Shown here: piece after piece, positions 42,163 through 52,215 of the stretch
How positions within the stretch are numbered: the stretch's first letter is position 1
Layout: the number at the start of each line of letters is the position of its first letter
Assembly (NCBI GenBank): GCA_003153375.1
Contig: PLYM01000261.1
Span: 59,828-113,954, forward strand
Origin: Planctomycetaceae bacterium
Lineage (GTDB): Bacteria > Planctomycetota > Planctomycetia > Pirellulales > PALSA-1355
Length of the DNA: 54,127 nt
Reading direction: 5' to 3'
Position numbers and translations under genes: made by a program
Notes under the pieces: generated by a model
Told to the model about the DNA's origin: nothing
The model's database searches: none
What the model saw: the letters and a program-made list of their open reading frames with translations, nothing else

Positions 42163-43854
42163 GTGAAGAACCAATTGCTCTCTCTGTTGGCCGTGGCGCT
42201 GGTCGCCGGATCGTTGCTCGAGTGTTCCGCCAAGGAAGACGCGCCCGTGCTGGTGCCTGGCAACAAGCCGGTCGCCATCATCTCGTTCGCCAGCTATGAC
42301 CGGCTGATGGCCGACCTGGCGCTGATTGGCGACATGGCCGGCATGGAGGATCTCGACAAGAACATCGAAGGCGCGATCGAACTGTTCACCCAGGGCCAGG
42401 GCCTGACCGGATTGGACAAGACGCGTCCGTTCGGCATCATTCTGGCCACCGACGGCACGCAGTTTCAGCCGCTGTTCGTGCTGCCCGTGACGAATCTGAA
42501 GTTGCTCCTCGAATCGTTGGCCGGCCTGCTCGGCGATGCGGTCGACGCGGGCGACGGCCTTCTCGAGTTGAGCATTTTCGATCAGAAGATCGTCGTCAAG
42601 GAAAAGAACGGCTATGCCTTCATGGCCGCCGCGCCCGAGGCGCTGGTCGATCTGCCGCAAGACCCTGCCAAACTCTTCGGCGGACTCGACAAGTCGTACG
42701 ACATCGGGGCACGTTTGTATCTGCAAAACTTGCCGCAGGAATATCGCTCGCTGCTGGTCGATTCGCTGCGCGGCGGCGTCGAGGCCGGCCTGGCTCGTCA
42801 GCCCGACGAAACCGACGAGGCGTATGACGCGCGGAAGAAGCTGGTGACCGATCAGATCGATTCGATCAGCGCCACGATCAGCGAGTTCGATCAATTGACT
42901 CTGGGCGTGGGTTTGGACACCAAGGCTCGTTCGGCCCGCGCCGAGTTGGTGATGACGGCGCTGCCGAACACCGACTCGGGCAAGATGATGAGCCAGATCA
43001 AGGCCGCGCCTTCCGCCTTCGCCGGCTTCCTGCTGCCCGATGCGGCCGCGTCGCTCAACATTTCGGCCAAGGTGGGCAAGGAGAGCGCCGGTTTGATCGC
43101 GGGCGCTTTTCAATCGTTCCGCGGCACGATCTTCGAACGCATCGATGCCGAAGCACGGTTGCCGAACCCCGCTTCGAAAAAGCTCGCCAAGGAATTGATT
43201 AACGAATTGCTCGACGCCATGCAAACCACGTTGGGCACGGGCAAGATCGACGTCGGCGCGGTGCTCACCCTCAGCGATCATTCGCTGGCCCTGGCCGCCG
43301 GGGCTTATATCTCGGATCCGAAGGCGCTTGAGGAATCGCTGAAGAGATTCGCCAAGTCGACGGCCGACGACAAAGACATCCCGGGCATCAAATTCAACGC
43401 CGAGACCTATGCCGGCGTGCAATTCCACACCACGCAGCTGCCGGTACCGCAGGATGGACCGGTGGCCAAGGCGTTGGGCGAGAAGCTGGACGTGGCCTTC
43501 GGCATCGGACCGAAAAGCGTCTACCTGGCCTTGGGTGCCGACGGCCTGAAGTTGTGCAAGACCGCCATTGATCGCTCGAAATCCGATGCCGGCAAGCCGG
43601 CGCCGCCGATGCGAGTCAACGTGGCCTTGGCGCCGATCTTCAAGTTCGCGGCGGCCCTCAGCGATCAGCCCAACCTTACGGCTCAGGCCGACGACCTGGC
43701 CAAAGCCAGCGGCAAGGATCAGGTACACGTAACCGTCTCGCCCGAGGGCTTGACCACGACCATCCGTATCGAAGCTCAAGAGGGCGTGCTCAAGATGCTG
43801 GGCTCCGCCTTTCAACAGGCCGGCGGCCTCGAAGGCCTGTTGCCCGGCAATTGA
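42163..43854 (+). CDS. Exported protein of unknown function
   Basis: A 563-residue protein with a signal peptide (about residues 1-23; VKNQLLSLLAVALVAGSLLE followed by CSAKED). The Cys lies in a poor lipobox (LLEC), so a lipoprotein is unlikely. The mature part is soluble and made of repeated alpha/beta segments (KPVAIISFASYDRLMADLAL, DKTRPFGIILATDGTQFQPL, DVGAVLTLSDHSLALAAGAY). I do not recognise the family; similar exported proteins seem common in planctomycetes. GTG 42163 is used because it gives the signal peptide and follows AGGAGA. A strong terminator at 43895-43928 ends the transcript. Confidence 0.72.
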   Translation: MKNQLLSLLAVALVAGSLLECSAKEDAPVLVPGNKPVAIISFASYDRLMADLALIGDMAGMEDLDKNIEGAIELFTQGQGLTGLDKTRPFGIILATDGTQFQPLFVLPVTNLKLLLESLAGLLGDAVDAGDGLLELSIFDQKIVVKEKNGYAFMAAAPEALVDLPQDPAKLFGGLDKSYDIGARLYLQNLPQEYRSLLVDSLRGGVEAGLARQPDETDEAYDARKKLVTDQIDSISATISEFDQLTLGVGLDTKARSARAELVMTALPNTDSGKMMSQIKAAPSAFAGFLLPDAAASLNISAKVGKESAGLIAGAFQSFRGTIFERIDAEARLPNPASKKLAKELINELLDAMQTTLGTGKIDVGAVLTLSDHSLALAAGAYISDPKALEESLKRFAKSTADDKDIPGIKFNAETYAGVQFHTTQLPVPQDGPVAKALGEKLDVAFGIGPKSVYLALGADGLKLCKTAIDRSKSDAGKPAPPMRVNVALAPIFKFAAALSDQPNLTAQADDLAKASGKDQVHVTVSPEGLTTTIRIEAQEGVLKMLGSAFQQAGGLEGLLPGN

Positions 43855-44207
43855 CCCTTTTCGTCGCCCAAAGCTCTTTCCGCCGTTCACCGTGGGCACC
43901 GATCTTGAGAAAGGTCGGTGCCTTTTTTCATGCGCGGGATGAATTCCCCCCGACAGGCCGGAAAACACCCAGAAACGCAGATTTGTTTCTTGTTGCGACC
44001 CGTGGGGTGGCTGATTAGCATTGGTTTGGTCGCGAAAAATCCTTCGCCAAAGATGCCCGTAAGGTTGCGGCCGCGAGGAATTGTCTTTCGCGGGGCCGAA
44101 GGCGCGCGCGGCGCTAACAAGGCGTCTTTGGGCAATCCACGATAGATCAAGCCATCGGTTGAACGCTAACGAATTCATCGGATTCATACCGCGCGGGAGT
44201 TGGCATC
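43855..44207 (+). other. 353-bp region before the first modular surface protein
   Basis: No gene supported. It begins with the terminator at 43895-43928. The rest is the presumed 5' region of the surface protein; no clear promoter was found. Confidence 0.4.
43895..43928 (+). terminator. Rho-independent terminator of the exported-protein gene
   Basis: GGCACCGATC (43895-43904) pairs with GGTCGGTGCC (43913-43922, one G-U pair); six T follow at 43923-43928. Confidence 0.9.
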
Positions 44208-47200
44208 ATGAGTCGGGGGCAGCGGTACACTTTTCATCCAGGCAAAAACCCGTTGTCACGCGATCGCAAGCGTCGCAAGAACTCTCTCTCCCGCCGGCTC
44301 GCGGCCGAGTGTCTCGAAGAGCGGCGGATGCTCTATGGCTTGAGCACGGGGTCGGGCGATGGCAGCCTCAATATCGCGGTCGATGGTTACGGTTCTTTCG
44401 GCAGCGCCGTGGGCGGCACCCAGGCGGGCGAAGCGATCTACGACCCCGTGGGACCCATTCAGGCTGCCAGCACGACGTTCGAATCGGGGGTCGCCATTCG
44501 CTTTGGAACCTCCGGGGCCCGGCAGTTTCTCACCTCGGGCAACATCGGTTCATCGACCAGTCTGGGCGACGTGGCAATCAGCGGCACGTCCACTTCGGCC
44601 AACAGCACCTTTACCTACAACACGCTGAATTTCCAATTGCTGCAAACCGTCGCTCCGATGAGCAATAGTTCCGGCGTGCAGACCGGATCGGTGTTGGGCC
44701 AGTCGTACGAGATCACCAACACCAGCAGCGGGCCCGTGGAATTCGAGTTAGTACGTTATCTGGACGGCGATTTGCTGTTCGATGGCTCGCTCGTCGATGG
44801 CGGCGGCCGAACCACCTTGGCCAACAGTGAGTTCCTTTTCGAAACCGACGCGGGCGGAACCGGCACGACCAGTACGACCTTCGTTGGCATCGACACGAGC
44901 GGCGGCACGGTCGAAGCCTCGGATCGGTACGAAATCGATGCGTATCCCTTGCTCGAGGAACGCGTGATCGCCGGCAACCCGTTGGCCAACCACATCACGG
45001 GCGACAACAACGGCGACGGATTCGTCGACGCGGGCCAAGAATACGACGTCACCTTGGCGTTTCGCACCGTGTATACCTTGGCGGCGGGGCAGTCGGCGTT
45101 CTATTCCACGCGCACCGTTTTCGGCTCGGGCAATCCGGGTGACGTGAACATTGCGATTCCGACCGTCTCGGCTCCGGACGTCGCGCAGTTGGAGGGTGAC
45201 AGCGGGACGACCCCCTTCGTCTTTCCCGTGACCCTTTCCCGTGCTCCGCTCTCGCCGGTAACCGTCGTTTATGCCACGCAAGACGTCACCGCGACCGCCG
45301 GAGTCGATTATCAACCGACCAGCGGCACGCTGACCTTCTTACCCGATGGCGGCCTGACGCAGTTGGTCACGGTCGAGGCGTTCGGCGATCTGACGCCCGA
45401 GCAGGACGAAACGTTTCTGTTGGCGTTCCCGGAAGTGACGGGCGGAATCACGGATCGGCCGGGGGCCATTGGCACGATCGTCAACGATGACGTCGAGCTT
45501 TCGATCAACGACATCAGCATTGTCGAGGGAAACAGCGGCACCCGCAACGCCGTGTTCACGATCACCGCGGCCGGTCAAACCTCGCGACCCGTCTCGGTCA
45601 ACTATGCCACCGTCGACGTCACGACTTCTGGTTCAAGCGACTATCTGCCTCGTGGCGGCACGATTACCATGCCGGCGGGAACGAACTCAGCGACCGTGAC
45701 GGTTCCGATCGTCGGCGACACGCTGAGCGAGCTGACCGAGACGTTCGACGTCGTGTTGAGCAATCCGGTCAACGCCCGGATCGCCAAGGGAATCGGCGTC
45801 GGCACGATTTTGGATGACGATGCGTTGCCCTTGCTGTATGTCAACGACGTGCAGATTACGACCGATGATGCTCAGGCGCTAACGGCCGTCTTCACGGTCG
45901 CTCTCGACAGGCCGAGCGGCACGACGGTAACCGTCGCGTATACCACGGTCGACGGCACGGCTCACGCGGGCACGGACTACACCGCGGAGAGCAATACGCT
46001 GGTCTTTCCCATCGGGGTCGCTTCGCTGCAAGTCACGGTGCCGGTCACGACGCCGTCGGTGTACACGGCGAACGAGGGCTTTTATTTGCAGATTTCCAAT
46101 CCCTCGGCGGCCATCCTCGGCGATCCGCTGGGCCAGGCGACGTTCGTCTACTCGACTCCGCCGGTCGGCAATTACATCATCGACGACGGCGGGCCGGGCT
46201 TCTCGCAGACAACCGGTTGGACCACGCTCACCAACACCCTGGCCTATCAACTCGACTACACCTATCACGCCGCGGGCAACGGCAGCGGACACTCCGACTG
46301 GACGTTCACGGATTTGCCGCTGGGTTCTTACCAGGTGTTCACCAAGTGGATTCCGTTCGTCAATCGGGCCACCAACGCGCCGTACTCGATTTACGATGGG
46401 CCCACGCCGCTGGCCACGGTGCGCGTCAATCAACAAGTCATGCCAGCCGGCGATGAATCCGACGGCGTCCTCTGGCAGCCGCTGGGAACCTGGAGCACGA
46501 CGACCGGCATGCTCAACGTGCGCTTGAACGACAACGCCAACGGCTATGTTGTCGGCGACGCGGTGCGGCTGGTGCTCAATGGTATTGCCCCGCAACAGCC
46601 CGAAATGAACGTGGACGGGTTTGGCGTCTCGATTCCGACCGGCGACACGTTGCCGGCCGATGCCGATGGCACGTCGTTCGGCACCGTGCTGGCCACCACC
46701 GACTCGTCGACCGAGACCTTCATGATCAGGAACAACGGCAACGCGCCGTTGCACCTGGATGGCGCCCCGCGTGTCGCGATCAGCGGCGCCAACCCGCAAG
46801 ATTTCCGCGTGGTCACGCAGCCGGCCTCGACCGTGAACCCCGGCGAGTCGACTACCTTTACGATGATCTTCCATCCGATGACCACGGGCTTGCGCCAGGC
46901 CGAGGTGTCGATCGCCAACGACGACACCGACGAGCATCCTTACACCTTTGCGATTCAAGGCGTGGGCACCAACGGTGACGATGGCCTGGGCGCCGGAGTG
47001 TTGGGCGGCGCCACCACGACGTCGGCGATCGCCCCGCTGCACAATTCCAGTTTGCCGATGGACGTCAGTGGCGACGGAGCCGTCTCAGCCGTCGATGCGC
47101 TGATCTTGATTCAAGACCTTAGGGCGCCGGCGCTGGACGGCTCGGCAAACTATTATATGGACGTCAACGGCGACGGAGCGGTCTCGCCTCTCGACTTGTT

Positions 47201-47552
47201 GACGGTCGTCGATTATCTGAAGTCCGCCGGACCGCAGTCCCAGGCCACGCCCACCGCCCAAGCCTCGGCCGCGGTGGCGAGCCCGGCGGCCTCCTCGGCG
47301 AGTGTCGCGGCGGCTAGCGTCGTAACGGCCAATGTCGTGACTGGAAATGTCGTCACGGCCGCGGCCAATGGTCAAACCGTGGCATTGCCGGCCGGATTGC
47401 CAGCCTCGGCTGTCGATCAGGCGATGAGCCAGTTGTCGGCTGCCACGCGCACGGTCGCCAAGGCCGTGAGTCCCCCAATCGTCGTCACCCCGATCAAGAA
47501 GAGCACCCCCGCCAGCCGCGTTACCCCCGGGTTGGATTCGCTAGATGGCTGA
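44208..47552 (+). CDS. Modular surface protein with Calx-beta, golvesin-like and dockerin domains
   Basis: A 1114-residue protein. Residues about 27-43 (LSRRLAAECLEERRML) are the planctomycete LEPR-XLL-type export motif, not a classical signal peptide. Residues about 45-310 are unassigned. Three Calx-beta repeats follow (about 315-430, 430-545, 545-650; for example SIVEGNSGTRNAVFTI and GTILDDDALP). Residues about 653-791 form a golvesin/xanthan-lyase-like sugar-binding domain (RATNAPYSIYDGPTPLATV), then a choice-of-anchor-D-type Ig-like domain (about 798-920) and a type I dockerin with two calcium loops (DVSGDGAVSAVDALIL; DVNGDGAVSPLDLLTV). The tail is Ala/Ser/Val-rich. It is probably secreted and calcium-dependent. 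It is tandem with a related gene. Confidence 0.85.
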   Translation: MSRGQRYTFHPGKNPLSRDRKRRKNSLSRRLAAECLEERRMLYGLSTGSGDGSLNIAVDGYGSFGSAVGGTQAGEAIYDPVGPIQAASTTFESGVAIRFGTSGARQFLTSGNIGSSTSLGDVAISGTSTSANSTFTYNTLNFQLLQTVAPMSNSSGVQTGSVLGQSYEITNTSSGPVEFELVRYLDGDLLFDGSLVDGGGRTTLANSEFLFETDAGGTGTTSTTFVGIDTSGGTVEASDRYEIDAYPLLEERVIAGNPLANHITGDNNGDGFVDAGQEYDVTLAFRTVYTLAAGQSAFYSTRTVFGSGNPGDVNIAIPTVSAPDVAQLEGDSGTTPFVFPVTLSRAPLSPVTVVYATQDVTATAGVDYQPTSGTLTFLPDGGLTQLVTVEAFGDLTPEQDETFLLAFPEVTGGITDRPGAIGTIVNDDVELSINDISIVEGNSGTRNAVFTITAAGQTSRPVSVNYATVDVTTSGSSDYLPRGGTITMPAGTNSATVTVPIVGDTLSELTETFDVVLSNPVNARIAKGIGVGTILDDDALPLLYVNDVQITTDDAQALTAVFTVALDRPSGTTVTVAYTTVDGTAHAGTDYTAESNTLVFPIGVASLQVTVPVTTPSVYTANEGFYLQISNPSAAILGDPLGQATFVYSTPPVGNYIIDDGGPGFSQTTGWTTLTNTLAYQLDYTYHAAGNGSGHSDWTFTDLPLGSYQVFTKWIPFVNRATNAPYSIYDGPTPLATVRVNQQVMPAGDESDGVLWQPLGTWSTTTGMLNVRLNDNANGYVVGDAVRLVLNGIAPQQPEMNVDGFGVSIPTGDTLPADADGTSFGTVLATTDSSTETFMIRNNGNAPLHLDGAPRVAISGANPQDFRVVTQPASTVNPGESTTFTMIFHPMTTGLRQAEVSIANDDTDEHPYTFAIQGVGTNGDDGLGAGVLGGATTTSAIAPLHNSSLPMDVSGDGAVSAVDALILIQDLRAPALDGSANYYMDVNGDGAVSPLDLLTVVDYLKSAGPQSQATPTAQASAAVASPAASSASVAAASVVTANVVTGNVVTAAANGQTVALPAGLPASAVDQAMSQLSAATRTVAKAVSPPIVVTPIKKSTPASRVTPGLDSLDG

Positions 47553-47729
47553 TTTAACTTGGAAAGCGCCTCTGGTTGCGGCCCTCTGACGGCCCAATTA
47601 GTATTGGCAGGGGCTTGTTTGCGCCGTTTCTCCTTGACTCGCGTGGTGCGAGGTCATTGCCCACCCGGAACATTGCAATGCGGCGGACCGCTGCCCGGTT
47701 CCGCGGCCGTTTTCTCCCAAGGCTTTTCC

Positions 47730-50700
47730 ATGGCGTATCGAAGATCGCATCGTCGAGACAGTTGTGTCTCGTCTCGCAGCTTACGGCGCGGCCGCCTTGC
47801 GATTGAAGACCTGGAAGATCGGCGTCTGCTGAGCGCCGCGCCGGGCACGTGGACCAACCTGACCAACCAAATTCCCGATCCAGGCGGCGCGCAAACCATG
47901 CAGTTGCTGTCCGATGGCACGGTCATGGTTCAGGGAGGAAACAACGAAGCCTCAAAACGTTGGTACCAACTTAAGCCGAACGTCAGTGGGAGCTACGTGA
48001 ATGGCTCCTGGTCGCAGCTTGCCTCGATGAACCTGCAGCGGTTGTTTGCGCCGGCAGCGGTTCTGCCCAGCGGCAAGGTCCTCATCATGGGCGGCGAATA
48101 TTCAGGGCCGAATACCGACTCGAACTTTACCAACACGGGCGAGATTTACGACCCGGTTGCCAACTCGTGGACGAGCATCACCAACTTCCCCCAGGCTCAA
48201 TTCGGCGATGACCCCATTGAAGTGTTACCCGACGGGCGTGTCCTGGCCGGATATCTCTCGGGGCCGCAGACATATATCTATGATCCCGCATCGAATAGTT
48301 GGTCGCAGACGGGCACGAAGTTGCTGGGAGATGCCAGCGATGAGGAGACCTGGGTCAAACTGCCCGACGGGAGCATCTTGTCGTACAACGTCTTTTCGAG
48401 TTCGGCGACAGCAGCGCATGCGCAACGATACATTCCCTCCACGGGAACGTGGGTGGACGCCGGAATCCTTCCGTCTGAATTGAGCAGCGACGCGGTAGGC
48501 AGTGAACTAGGCCCGGCATTCTTGGTGCCCGATGGAAGGGCCTTCTTCCTCGGCGGCAATGGCGCTACTGCGTTCTACACCCCGTCCACGAATACTTGGG
48601 CGGCCGGGCCCGCAATCCCGGGCGGTTTCGTTGCTGCCGACGCCCCCGGCGCGATGCTTCCAAACGGCGACGTGCTGTTTGCCGCCTCGCCTCTGGGCAC
48701 CATCGGTTCCGATGGTGCCTATACGTTTCCCGCACCATCAAAGATCTTCGAATTTGACCCGGTTGCGGGCACATATACGGATGTCACGCCATCGGATCTC
48801 GTGAATACGAATTCCGACTTTCTAATCATGCTGGTTCTGCCCACCGGACAGGTCATGTTGACCACCGAAACGCACCAGATCGAGATCTATACGCCGACTG
48901 GCTCGCCCAACGATGCCTGGCGGCCGACGATCACGAATATCACGAGCGACGGGACGACGTATACGCTCACCGGTACGCAACTCAACGGCATCTCGGAAGG
49001 CGCGACGTTCGGAGATGATGATGAGATGGCGAGCAACTATCCGATCGTGCGACTTCGCAATCAGGCGGGGACCATCTTCTACGCGCGGACATTCAACTGG
49101 AGCAGCACGGGCGTGGCCACGGGTAGCACGCCGGTGTCGGTGCAATTCACCCTGCCGCCGGGACTCCTCCCAGGCAGCTACGGCGTGACGGTCATTGCCA
49201 ACGGGATTGCATCGACGGAGCTCCAGGTCAATCTGGGCGATTTCGACGTCACCAATGTGACGCAGTTCGAAGGCGACGCGGGCTTTACGAATTTTGTCTT
49301 CACGATTTCTCAGCCGGCCAGTATCAACACGAGCACGGTCGCCTACACCACGGCCGATGGTTCAGCCCAGGCCGGCAGCGACTATGTCGCTCAGACCGGC
49401 ATCTTGACCTTCGCGCCGGGCAACACGTCGCAGCAGGTCACGGTTCAAGTGCTGGGCGATACGGTCGTCGAGTCGGATGAGAATTTCTTTCTCAAGCTGT
49501 TTGATCCGCAGCACCCGGAAATCGCTCGCGGCAGCGGGGTCGGCACGATCCTGAACGATGACGTTGACCTGACGGTTACCGACGTCAGCGCGTTGCAGCT
49601 CACCTCCGGAACCACCACGGCCGTATTCACGATCTCGGCCGTGGGCACCGTGCCCTACAACGTGGTGGTTAACTTTGGCACGGTCAACGATACCGCGTTT
49701 GCCGGGGTCGATTACCTGCCCACCAGCGGTATCGTGACCTTCGCGCCGGGAGGAGGATCGGTCAACGTTACGGTGCCGATTCTCAGCAGGGCGCTCTATC
49801 ACTCCCCGGAGACCTTCTTCGTCCAGCTAACGAATTCGGCGGTCAGTGCCGCCAACCCGATCAACGGCCATCTCACGAAGGGGGTCGGCGTCGGCACGAT
49901 TACGAACGTCAATCAGCCGCCCGAGTTCTACGTGAACGACGTTCACGTCACGGCCGCTCAGGCCGGACCCGCCAATGCGGTCTTCACCGTGGCCCTCGAC
50001 AAAGTCAGCGGCGACACCACCTACGTGCAATATGCGACCGCCGACGGCACCGCTCAGGCCGGCGTGAACTACTCTGCCGAGAGCAATACGCTGACCTTCG
50101 CGCCCGGCGTCACGTCGATGCTGGTCACCGTGCCGGTGATGACCAATGGCGTGTATACGCCCGACGAGCAGTTCTTCCTGAACTTGTTCAATCCCGTGCA
50201 CGCCGAGATCACCGATCCGCAGGGCATGGCCACGATCATCTTCGGCACGCCGCCCCCGGCCGAACGGATCGTCGACGACGGCGACGCCGCCTATGGCGAG
50301 ACCAACGGCTGGACCAACTTCACCAACACGCTGGCCTATCAGCTCGATGCCGAGCAACACCCCGCGGGCGATGGCAGCGGCTTTGCCGATTGGACGTTCA
50401 CGGGCCTGCCCGCGGGAAACTATGAGGTGTTTGCCAAGTGGATTCCATTTTCGAATCGGGCCACGAATGCTCCTTATACGATCTATGATGGCGCCACGCC
50501 CTTGGCCACGGTGCGCGTGAATCAGCAGGTCATGCCCAGCGGCGACCAGTCGAATGGCGTCGTCTGGCAGAGCCTGGGCACGTTCAACGAGTTCACCGGC
50601 AAGCTGACGGTGCGGCTGAACGACAACGCCAATGGAATGGTCGTGGCCGATGCGATTCGCGTGGTCAGCGGCGGCATTGGCTCGCAGGCACCGCAAATGG

Positions 50701-52088
50701 ACGTCTCGGGAAGCGGTCAGTCGATCGCCGACTCGACGGTCGGTCCCGCCGCGGCGGCTACATTCGGCAACGGCACCGATTTTGGCGGTGTCGCGGCCTT
50801 CAGCAGTTCGTTCATCAACACCTTCACGATCACGAACACGGGCAATGCCGACTTACTGTTGACCGGCGCTCCGCGGGTCAGCATCTCGGGCGCGAATGCC
50901 AGCGACTTCACCGTCGTCTCGCAACCCCCCTCGACGATCGCGGCTGGCGCGAGCGCGACGTTCCAGGTGATGTTCCATCCGGGCGCCGTGGGAGAGCGGA
51001 CGGCTGTGTTGTCGATTCCCGACAACGATCCGACCCAAGCTCCTTACACATTCAACATTGCCGGCACTGGGACCGCTGCCGGACCGAGCCAACTGGTGGT
51101 CGACGATTCGGGTGGCGGCTTCCAGGCTGCGGGCGGCTGGGCCACGAATGCCAACACGCTGGCCTATCAGGGCGAGCTGCGATCCGACGCCGCCGGCCAA
51201 GGCGCGGATCACGCGACGTGGGCTTTTTCCGATCTGGCGCCGGGAAACTACACCGTCTATACCACCTGGGTGCCGTTCCAAAACCGCGCCACCAACGCGC
51301 CCTTCACGATCATGGACGGCGGCACTTCGCGCGGCACGGTGCTAGTCAACGAGCAACAGAACCCAGCCGATGTCTCGTATGGTGGGGTGATGTGGAAGGC
51401 ACTTTCCACGCTGAACGTGGCCAGCGGCACGCTGAGCGTGAACCTGAACAACCAGGCCAACGGTTATGTGATTGCCGACGCGGTCTACCTGGTTCACAAC
51501 GACCTGCCCAGCGCCGTGGCGACCACGACGAACACGGGCACGGCGGGCGCCGGCACAACGTCGTCCAGCGGCAACACCTCGTCGACGGGCACGACGTCTT
51601 CGACCACCAACAGCGTGGGCGGCGGTTCGTCGCTTTTGGGCGGAACGACGATTCACAACGCCGCCAATCCGCTGGACGTCAATGGCGACGGCGCCGTTTC
51701 GGCCTTGGACGCGCTGATCCTGATCGATCACCTTTTGGCTCCCACGCCTGACACGTCGACGGCTTATTTCATGGACGTAAACGGAGACGGCGCGATCTCG
51801 CCCGCCGACTTATTGGCGGTAATCAACTTCCTGCACACCCCCGGGCCGCAATCCGCGGTGGCCACTTCGCAGGCCGCGGCGGCTGCCGACGCGGCGATCG
51901 GACAGTTGGTCGCCACGCCCGCGGCGGCCACGGCTGCCGTCAGCAGCGCCGCCACGGTCAGCAGTGTCGCCACCAACAGCAACGCGGCCACGAACGGGGC
52001 CCTGATGCAGGCCGCCGCCATCACGGTGGCCAAGAAGAGCACGAGCTCGGCCGACTCCGGCTCGCAGGTCGATCCGCTGGCGGGCTAG
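47730..52088 (+). CDS. Modular surface protein with Kelch-like, Calx-beta, golvesin-like and dockerin domains
   Basis: A 1452-residue protein beginning with the export motif LAIEDLEDRRLLSAAPG (about residues 23-39). Residues about 40-390 contain Kelch/galactose-oxidase-like propeller repeats (LPSGKVLIMGGEYSG, LPDGRVLAGYLSGPQTYIYD, VPDGRAFFLGGNGATAFYTP). Then a TIG-like domain (about 397-503), three Calx-beta repeats (about 505-843), golvesin-like domain 1 (about 843-980), anchor-D-like domain (about 987-1113), golvesin-like domain 2 (about 1120-1257), a Thr/Ser linker, and a type I dockerin (about 1313-1370). ATG 47730 is chosen; the frame upstream to 47559 lacks the motif. Large parts match the preceding protein, so the pair arose by duplication and shuffling. 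Confidence 0.83.
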   Translation: MAYRRSHRRDSCVSSRSLRRGRLAIEDLEDRRLLSAAPGTWTNLTNQIPDPGGAQTMQLLSDGTVMVQGGNNEASKRWYQLKPNVSGSYVNGSWSQLASMNLQRLFAPAAVLPSGKVLIMGGEYSGPNTDSNFTNTGEIYDPVANSWTSITNFPQAQFGDDPIEVLPDGRVLAGYLSGPQTYIYDPASNSWSQTGTKLLGDASDEETWVKLPDGSILSYNVFSSSATAAHAQRYIPSTGTWVDAGILPSELSSDAVGSELGPAFLVPDGRAFFLGGNGATAFYTPSTNTWAAGPAIPGGFVAADAPGAMLPNGDVLFAASPLGTIGSDGAYTFPAPSKIFEFDPVAGTYTDVTPSDLVNTNSDFLIMLVLPTGQVMLTTETHQIEIYTPTGSPNDAWRPTITNITSDGTTYTLTGTQLNGISEGATFGDDDEMASNYPIVRLRNQAGTIFYARTFNWSSTGVATGSTPVSVQFTLPPGLLPGSYGVTVIANGIASTELQVNLGDFDVTNVTQFEGDAGFTNFVFTISQPASINTSTVAYTTADGSAQAGSDYVAQTGILTFAPGNTSQQVTVQVLGDTVVESDENFFLKLFDPQHPEIARGSGVGTILNDDVDLTVTDVSALQLTSGTTTAVFTISAVGTVPYNVVVNFGTVNDTAFAGVDYLPTSGIVTFAPGGGSVNVTVPILSRALYHSPETFFVQLTNSAVSAANPINGHLTKGVGVGTITNVNQPPEFYVNDVHVTAAQAGPANAVFTVALDKVSGDTTYVQYATADGTAQAGVNYSAESNTLTFAPGVTSMLVTVPVMTNGVYTPDEQFFLNLFNPVHAEITDPQGMATIIFGTPPPAERIVDDGDAAYGETNGWTNFTNTLAYQLDAEQHPAGDGSGFADWTFTGLPAGNYEVFAKWIPFSNRATNAPYTIYDGATPLATVRVNQQVMPSGDQSNGVVWQSLGTFNEFTGKLTVRLNDNANGMVVADAIRVVSGGIGSQAPQMDVSGSGQSIADSTVGPAAAATFGNGTDFGGVAAFSSSFINTFTITNTGNADLLLTGAPRVSISGANASDFTVVSQPPSTIAAGASATFQVMFHPGAVGERTAVLSIPDNDPTQAPYTFNIAGTGTAAGPSQLVVDDSGGGFQAAGGWATNANTLAYQGELRSDAAGQGADHATWAFSDLAPGNYTVYTTWVPFQNRATNAPFTIMDGGTSRGTVLVNEQQNPADVSYGGVMWKALSTLNVASGTLSVNLNNQANGYVIADAVYLVHNDLPSAVATTTNTGTAGAGTTSSSGNTSSTGTTSSTTNSVGGGSSLLGGTTIHNAANPLDVNGDGAVSALDALILIDHLLAPTPDTSTAYFMDVNGDGAISPADLLAVINFLHTPGPQSAVATSQAAAAADAAIGQLVATPAAATAAVSSAATVSSVATNSNAATNGALMQAAAITVAKKSTSSADSGSQVDPLAG

Positions 52089-52215
52089 CCGGCCATTGGC
52101 CCGGCGGCACCAGCGCCTTTTCTTGCCCGCTACAATTCGCTAGTCTGGGCGGTCCTGACGTAGCGGCCCACGCTGGGGCCGCTGGCACTAATTGGCCATC
52201 CGGCAAGGATTTTCG

